Source: JABFRJ01 sp963847145
GTDB lineage: Bacteria > Pseudomonadota > Alphaproteobacteria > Rhizobiales > Hyphomicrobiaceae
Direction of reading: 5' to 3'
Length of the DNA: 64,000 nucleotides
Assembly: GCA_963847145.1 (NCBI GenBank)
Contig: CAWJYN010000001.1
Coordinates: forward strand, 248,001 to 312,000
This document shows, in pieces, positions 60,205 to 64,000 of this stretch (the stretch's first letter is position 1; every line of letters starts with the position of its first letter). The notes below the pieces were generated by a model. That model worked only from the letters and a program-made list of their open reading frames with translations. It searched no databases and had not been told where the DNA came from. Both the position numbers and the translations under genes were made by a program.

Positions 60205-62028
60205 TTACGTTCCGTGATCGTCGGCTTCGCGGGGGCGGGCCTGGGCGGCGTCGCGGGTGCGCTGGATGCGCGGCTTGAGTTCGTGGACAACCGCTTCACC
60301 GGCTTCGGCCGTGCTGTGCTGGCGCTCATGGCGGGTCACATAGCAGTTGCCGAGCACCAGCACGTCCATGTCGGTGCGCCGGAAGCAGGCTATCGCTTCC
60401 GCCGGGCGAGCGACGATGGGCTCTTGCTCGTTGAAACTGGTGTTGATCAGCACGGGGACGCCCGTCAGCCGGCCGAACTCGGAGATCAGGGCGTGATAGC
60501 GCGGGTTTGCCTCCGCGGTGACCGTTTGAATGCGCCCGGTTCCATCGATGTGCACCGCTGCCGCCATCAGGTCGCGTTTCTCGGGCCGGACCTTAGGGGC
60601 CAAGGTCATGAACGGATCAGGCTGGCTGATCTCGAAGAATTCAGCGGCCCGCTCCCAGGGCACCACGGGGGCGAATGGCCGAAAGCCTTCCCGCTTCTTG
60701 ATCACGGTATTGATCTTGGTGCGCATATCGACTGAGCGCGGGTCGGCCAGGATCGAGCGATTGCCCAGCGCACGGGGCCCCATTTCAAAGCGGCCTTGAT
60801 AGAGCCCGACGATACGGCCATCCGCCAGATCGCGCGCAACGCGGCCAACGAGGGCGGCTTCCGGCATTCGCTCATAGGCGAGCCCGGCGGCTTCGAGCGC
60901 GGCTTCGTTCTCGGCTTCTGTGCTGGCCGTGCCGAAGTAAGCGTGCGTGAGTTCGAACGTCCGCGGCAGTCCGCACGTTTGATGCGTATGCCAAAGCGCG
61001 GCACCAAGTGGCGCGCCGGTATCGGAGGCACATGGCGGCACCCACAAGCGCTCGATACCCGTTTCCGCCAGCACCCGCCCATTGGCCACGCAATTGAGCG
61101 CGACGCCGCCCGTCATCACCAGATGGCGCGAGGGAAAGCGCGCTAGCAGGCCGCGCACCAATCGCAGGATCGTCTCTTCTGTCACGCGCTGCAACGCGAA
61201 GGCGAGATCGCGATGATGATCGGTCAGTGGTTCACCGTTGGCGCGGGCGGGTCCAAACGTATCGAGGAACTTCTGCGTGACGGGGCGGATCTGCCCATAG
61301 GCGTCGTAGCTGAAGTAGTCCATGTTGATAACGAACGCGCCGTCGTCAGCGGGCCGCACCAGATCGCGGAATTGCGCCACCAGCCTGTCGCTGCCGAATG
61401 CCGCCAGCGCCATCACCTTACCTTCGTCGCCAAAGCCTTCGAAGCCGAGATGTTCGGTGACGAAGGTGTAGACTAGCCCCAGCGAGTTAAAGACCGGCGT
61501 CGACCACACACGTTCGAGTCGGTTGTCCTGGCCGAGATAGGCGCTGGCAGACGCGTCATCGCCGTAACCGTCCATGACGAGGACCAGCGCGTCTTCGAAC
61601 GGCGAGATGAAGAAGCTGGCGGCATGCGCATCGTGATGGCCAACGCCAACGACCGGCGGCAGCGACCGCGTGTTGAAATGGGCGCGCAGACCTTTTTTGA
61701 TGTATTTGTCGAGCAGCACGATCTGGTTGCGCTGCGGGAGATGGGCGCGAGCATGCATCAGGTTGAGGCTGGCCGGGAACCGTTTCAGCAGGGCACGTCC
61801 CACGAAGGCGCGCAGTGCTCGCGTGTCCCACGGCAGCGCAATCGCGTCGACATCCGAGAGATCACGCCCGCGATCATCAAAAGCCGCTTTCAGCGACAAC
61901 GATGGAAATGCCCGGGTGCGTTTGACGCGGGAGAAACGCTCTTCCTCCAGTATCAGATCCGGAACGCCATCATCGACCAGCGCCAGACCGGTGTCGTGGG
62001 TTTCGGAAACAATGCCAAGAACGCGCAC
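60205..62028 (-). CDS. NodU/CmcH-family carbamoyltransferase
   Basis: A 607-residue carbamoyltransferase. The N-terminal half has the ASKHA-type fold with VLGIVSETHDTGLALVDDG, EERFSRVKRTRAFP, GVGHHDAHAASFFISPF and ALVLVMDGYGDDAS; later blocks are MTGGVALNCVANGRVL, QGRFEMGPRALGNRSILADP and the YrdC-like C-terminal LINTSFNEQEPIV. It transfers carbamoyl from carbamoyl phosphate, via carbamoyl-adenylate, to a hydroxyl of a sugar or natural product. No Nod factor, antibiotic or glycan gene adjoins. I use the GTG at 62028, with GAAGAG just upstream, because the longer open frame is not family-like. Confidence 0.92.
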   Translation of the reverse strand: MRVLGIVSETHDTGLALVDDGVPDLILEEERFSRVKRTRAFPSLSLKAAFDDRGRDLSDVDAIALPWDTRALRAFVGRALLKRFPASLNLMHARAHLPQRNQIVLLDKYIKKGLRAHFNTRSLPPVVGVGHHDAHAASFFISPFEDALVLVMDGYGDDASASAYLGQDNRLERVWSTPVFNSLGLVYTFVTEHLGFEGFGDEGKVMALAAFGSDRLVAQFRDLVRPADDGAFVINMDYFSYDAYGQIRPVTQKFLDTFGPARANGEPLTDHHRDLAFALQRVTEETILRLVRGLLARFPSRHLVMTGGVALNCVANGRVLAETGIERLWVPPCASDTGAPLGAALWHTHQTCGLPRTFELTHAYFGTASTEAENEAALEAAGLAYERMPEAALVGRVARDLADGRIVGLYQGRFEMGPRALGNRSILADPRSVDMRTKINTVIKKREGFRPFAPVVPWERAAEFFEISQPDPFMTLAPKVRPEKRDLMAAAVHIDGTGRIQTVTAEANPRYHALISEFGRLTGVPVLINTSFNEQEPIVARPAEAIACFRRTDMDVLVLGNCYVTRHERQHSTAEAGEAVVHELKPRIQRTRDAAQARPREADDHGT

Positions 62029-62202
62029 AACTCTTCCCCAGAGCGAGAGCGGAAGCTGTCCGCAACGCCATGACCCATCCACGCCACACGCTGTAAGCAT
62101 ACTGGCGAAAGCCTGCAGCTGTCGAGGGTTTCGGGCCATTTTATGCGCGTGCCAGCGCAACTTGAAGGGCGTTGTGGCACCGGAAAGACACCGGCCACGC
62201 GA

Positions 62203-62234
62203 CGTGGTGTCAAACCCATGGGTTTGACACCACG
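62203..62234. repeat. Perfect 32-base palindrome, hairpin copy 2
   Basis: cgtggtgtcaaaccc (62203-62217) pairs with gggtttgacaccacg (62220-62234) around AT, 15 base pairs. The core ggtgtcaAaccc/gggtTtgacacc differs from copy 1 (12552-12578) by one compensated pair. It lies about 70 bases after the alpha/beta hydrolase stop on the minus strand. There is no T-tract. Confidence 0.75.
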
Positions 62235-62302
62235 GCAAACCCGCTACCGCATTGCACCATCTACGAGCCTCGTCCTGAGCCGCCCAGCCAGCTGTGCGCC
62301 CG

Positions 62303-63220
62303 TCAGACGCTCTTTGGCCGGTGCTCATTTTTATCGACGAAGGCGCGGATCAGCCCGCGCACCGCCGCTGGCTGCTGGTGGACGATCCAGTGATCGGCGT
62401 CGGCGATTTCCTGCACCGTCAGATCAGCACAGAAGTTGGCAAGACCCGCACGCGACGATGGCCGCAGCGCCTTGTCCTCCATCCCCCAGATCAACAGGTG
62501 CGGCGGCGTGACGAACGTTTTGGCTGGATCCAGCTTGGCCGGTGGGTCGTTGGTGACTATGACGCCGGGCTCAGCGACCATCAGCGGCGTCGCTTTGTAC
62601 CACGAGACCATGCCCTCCATGGCACCGGGCTGCGTCCAAGCGGCACGATACCCAGCGCGTTTTTCAGGTGTCAGCCATGCCCCGCCGCCAAAGCCGCGGG
62701 TCAAGAATTCAAGCACGCGCCTGCAATCGTCCTCCAGCAGCAGCGCCGCCGCATCGTCGCGTCTGAGGAAGCGAATGTACTGGCTCGCTGCGCGCTGTTC
62801 GTCGTCTTCGATCAGCGCGCGCTGGAACGGCACGGGATGCACGCCGTTGAGGACTGTGAACGACGCTATCCGCGTTGGCGCCATAAACGCCATCAGATAA
62901 CCGACCGAAGCACCCCAATCATGCGCGACGAGGTGAAATGGCCGGCTTGGTGACAAGCGAGCCGCCAGCTCGAGCATGTCTTTGGCCAGGTGATGGGCGC
63001 GGTAGTTCTCAACGCCCGCCGGCGTCGACGAGCCCGCATAACCCCGTTGGTTTGGTGCCACTGCCAGGTAGTGATCCGCGAACGCCGGAAGCACATCCGC
63101 CCACGCGCCCGCATACTCAGGAAACCCATGCAAGAACAGCACGAGCGGCGCGCTGTCAGCACCCGTCAGCAGTGTCTCGAATTGAAGCCCGTTGGCGGCG
63201 AGGCGCTGGCTGCGGATCAT
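62303..63220 (-). CDS. Alpha/beta hydrolase, epoxide-hydrolase-like
   Basis: A 305-residue hydrolase. The oxyanion motif is FLHGFPEYAGAW (HGxP), the nucleophile D101 is in LVAHDWGASVGYLM, and the catalytic His in DADHWIVHQQP. Asp as nucleophile and the HGFP motif point to an epoxide hydrolase or haloalkane dehalogenase; the cap tyrosines usual for epoxide hydrolases cannot be placed with certainty. GGAG seven bases upstream supports the ATG at 63220. It is next to the carbamoyltransferase gene but separated by 274 bases with a palindrome. The substrate is unknown. Confidence 0.9.
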   Translation of the reverse strand: MIRSQRLAANGLQFETLLTGADSAPLVLFLHGFPEYAGAWADVLPAFADHYLAVAPNQRGYAGSSTPAGVENYRAHHLAKDMLELAARLSPSRPFHLVAHDWGASVGYLMAFMAPTRIASFTVLNGVHPVPFQRALIEDDEQRAASQYIRFLRRDDAAALLLEDDCRRVLEFLTRGFGGGAWLTPEKRAGYRAAWTQPGAMEGMVSWYKATPLMVAEPGVIVTNDPPAKLDPAKTFVTPPHLLIWGMEDKALRPSSRAGLANFCADLTVQEIADADHWIVHQQPAAVRGLIRAFVDKNEHRPKSV

Positions 63221-63297
63221 GAGATGCTCCAAGAAGGGCCGGCGCGCGACATGGCGCCAAACCAATCCAGGAAGCTTACCGCCCGCTGCGCCGCCGT

Positions 63298-63597
63298 CTA
63301 CTTCTTCTGTTGTGATTGAGGGACATTGGCCAGATACTTCTTGGGCACTTCGCCGGCGTCGATCAGCGCCTTGACGCATTGTTTGCTGATCTTATTGCGG
63401 TGCGCCTCCATGCAAGAGCGGAGTTCTGCGCTCTCCGGACTGTGCTCTTTGCAGTAGGCAAAATAGTCTTCGGTGCAATTGCGGATGATATCCTCGCTCC
63501 AGGCGCGCGCGCTGCCGGTGCCTGCGAGGCCCCCCATCAGCAACGCTACAGCCGCTGCAGCCGATGCCAGCCGGCGCCGGTCGAACAAACAGATCAT
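63298..63597 (-). CDS. Small secreted Cys-rich protein (GLG1-repeat-like)
   Basis: A 99-residue protein. The signal peptide (LASAAAAVALLMGGLAG region) is cut likely after SARA. The mature part has four cysteines in the pattern C-x3-D-x3-YC-x13-C-x9-C (NCTEDYFAYCKEH, SCMEAHRNKISKQC), which resembles one unit of the eukaryotic GLG1/ESL-1 cysteine-rich repeat. Two intramolecular disulfides in the periplasm are expected. Function unknown. It is alone between the hydrolase and the UbiK-like gene on the same strand; the longer open frame adds an unlikely leader. Confidence 0.75.
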   Translation of the reverse strand: MICLFDRRRLASAAAAVALLMGGLAGTGSARAWSEDIIRNCTEDYFAYCKEHSPESAELRSCMEAHRNKISKQCVKALIDAGEVPKKYLANVPQSQQKK

Positions 63598-63762
63598 GGC
63601 AGTATCCCTTGCTTGCGAGTCTGACGCGCGCACGTCCCACAAGAGTGCTGTGCGTCGCGCAGGTGCGCTAGGGGCGCAGCGGCACACTCGCCCAAATTAT
63701 GAGAGCCTGTGGATTGAACGCGCGGACGCGTGGCGCGCGGGGCACACTTGGCGGCAACGCTA

Positions 63763-64000
63763 TCAGGACCGCAGTCTTGCCAGTTCTGTCTCCAGTACTG
63801 CGAGACGTGCCGCCAGTTTCTCGTTTTCTTCGCGGGCTTTGGTGGCCATGGCTTTGACGGCTTCGAACTCTTCGCGTTGGACCAGCTCCATGGCGCCCAT
63901 CACGCGCTCACCTTGGGCGCGCATAACCCCCTCTACCTCGCGGCGCATGCCATCGGCGGCGCCGGCAGCATCCGACATCAGTTTGGCAAGGTCATCGAAG
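63763..64000 (-). CDS. ubiK: UbiK-type accessory factor (BMFP domain), 5' end cut by window edge
   Basis: The visible 79 codons read FDDLAKLMSDAAGAADGMRR at the edge and then a coiled-coil trimerisation helix (EEFEAVKAMATKAREENEKL) with a terminal LARLRS. The pattern is that of the BMFP/YqiC (UbiK) family, which helps the UbiJ/UbiK-linked ubiquinone biosynthesis complex and membrane association. The true start is beyond the right edge: the frame continues upstream of the ATG at 63978. In alphaproteobacteria it is often next to a YbjN gene, which would lie outside. Confidence 0.88.
   Translation of the reverse strand, partial: FDDLAKLMSDAAGAADGMRREVEGVMRAQGERVMGAMELVQREEFEAVKAMATKAREENEKLAARLAVLETELARLRS

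Noticed and set aside
1..64000. Genomic island, prophage, CRISPR or insertion sequence
   Set aside because: No integrase, transposase, cas gene, direct repeat array or attachment repeat at either tRNA was found.

Overview
The window is GC-rich chromosomal DNA of an alphaproteobacterium, most likely of the order Hyphomicrobiales (Rhizobiales). The signs are a tRNA-His with no encoded G-1 (G1:U72 pair, A73), the fabA-fabB-fabI order, a UbiK-type protein, an H-NS/HvrA-type regulator, and a formate dehydrogenase operon of the kind carrying DUF3305/DUF3306 genes. There is no phage, insertion sequence, integron, CRISPR array or rRNA. Genes are tightly packed and almost all are recognisable.

Layout. 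0-2.5 kb: lactate-oxidation genes lutA-lutB-lutC on the minus strand; lutB has a one-base frameshift and lutC runs off the left edge. 2.6-3.9 kb: ruvC and ruvA without ruvB, separated by an inverted repeat. 4-12.5 kb: glyA, a LysR regulator, two tandem TM1410/GH114-like secreted proteins, a palindromic repeat, 3-hydroxyanthranilate dioxygenase, tRNA-His, a diacylglycerol-kinase-like protein and a peptide-type solute-binding protein. 12.8-21.7 kb: homodimeric pyruvate dehydrogenase E1 without its partners, an NDUFA9-like protein, a sirtuin, a DUF1190/glutathionylspermidine-synthase-like/DUF350 operon, glutamate dehydrogenase, a CinA C-terminal protein and H-NS. 22-27 kb: fused TRAP permease, a TIGR04325-like methyltransferase, tRNA-Leu(GAG) and a CapD/FlaA1-type sugar dehydratase. 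27.4-33 kb: fabA-fabB-fabI divergent from hemB, which is translationally coupled to an unusual LivH permease.

33-51 kb is the functional core. A NarK-type transporter and a fused PP2C phosphatase/protein kinase lie on one side of a perfect FNR/FixK box, with a WD40-cytochrome c on the other. Then comes a formate dehydrogenase block: a four-cluster ferredoxin-like protein, a lipoate-ligase-fold protein, DUF6505, DUF6352, DUF3305, DUF3306, an HTH-TorD fusion, a Tat mini-protein, FDH alpha/beta/gamma, a 54-residue membrane peptide and an Mrp ATPase. These probably form and mature a periplasm-facing Mo/W formate dehydrogenase that feeds electrons to the quinone pool. The HTH-TorD fusion, with a dyad upstream of its own gene, suggests expression sensed by the assembly chaperone.

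51-64 kb is mixed: a TIR-membrane protein, a radical SAM/SPASM enzyme coupled to a small frameshifted membrane-protein gene, a RidA-like protein, a di-haem DUF4384 protein, an acetolactate-synthase-like enzyme, a HAD phosphatase with an aminotransferase, a NodU-type carbamoyltransferase, an epoxide-hydrolase-like enzyme, a Cys-rich secreted protein and UbiK (cut by the right edge). Family names are from recognition of motifs by eye; no database search was run.
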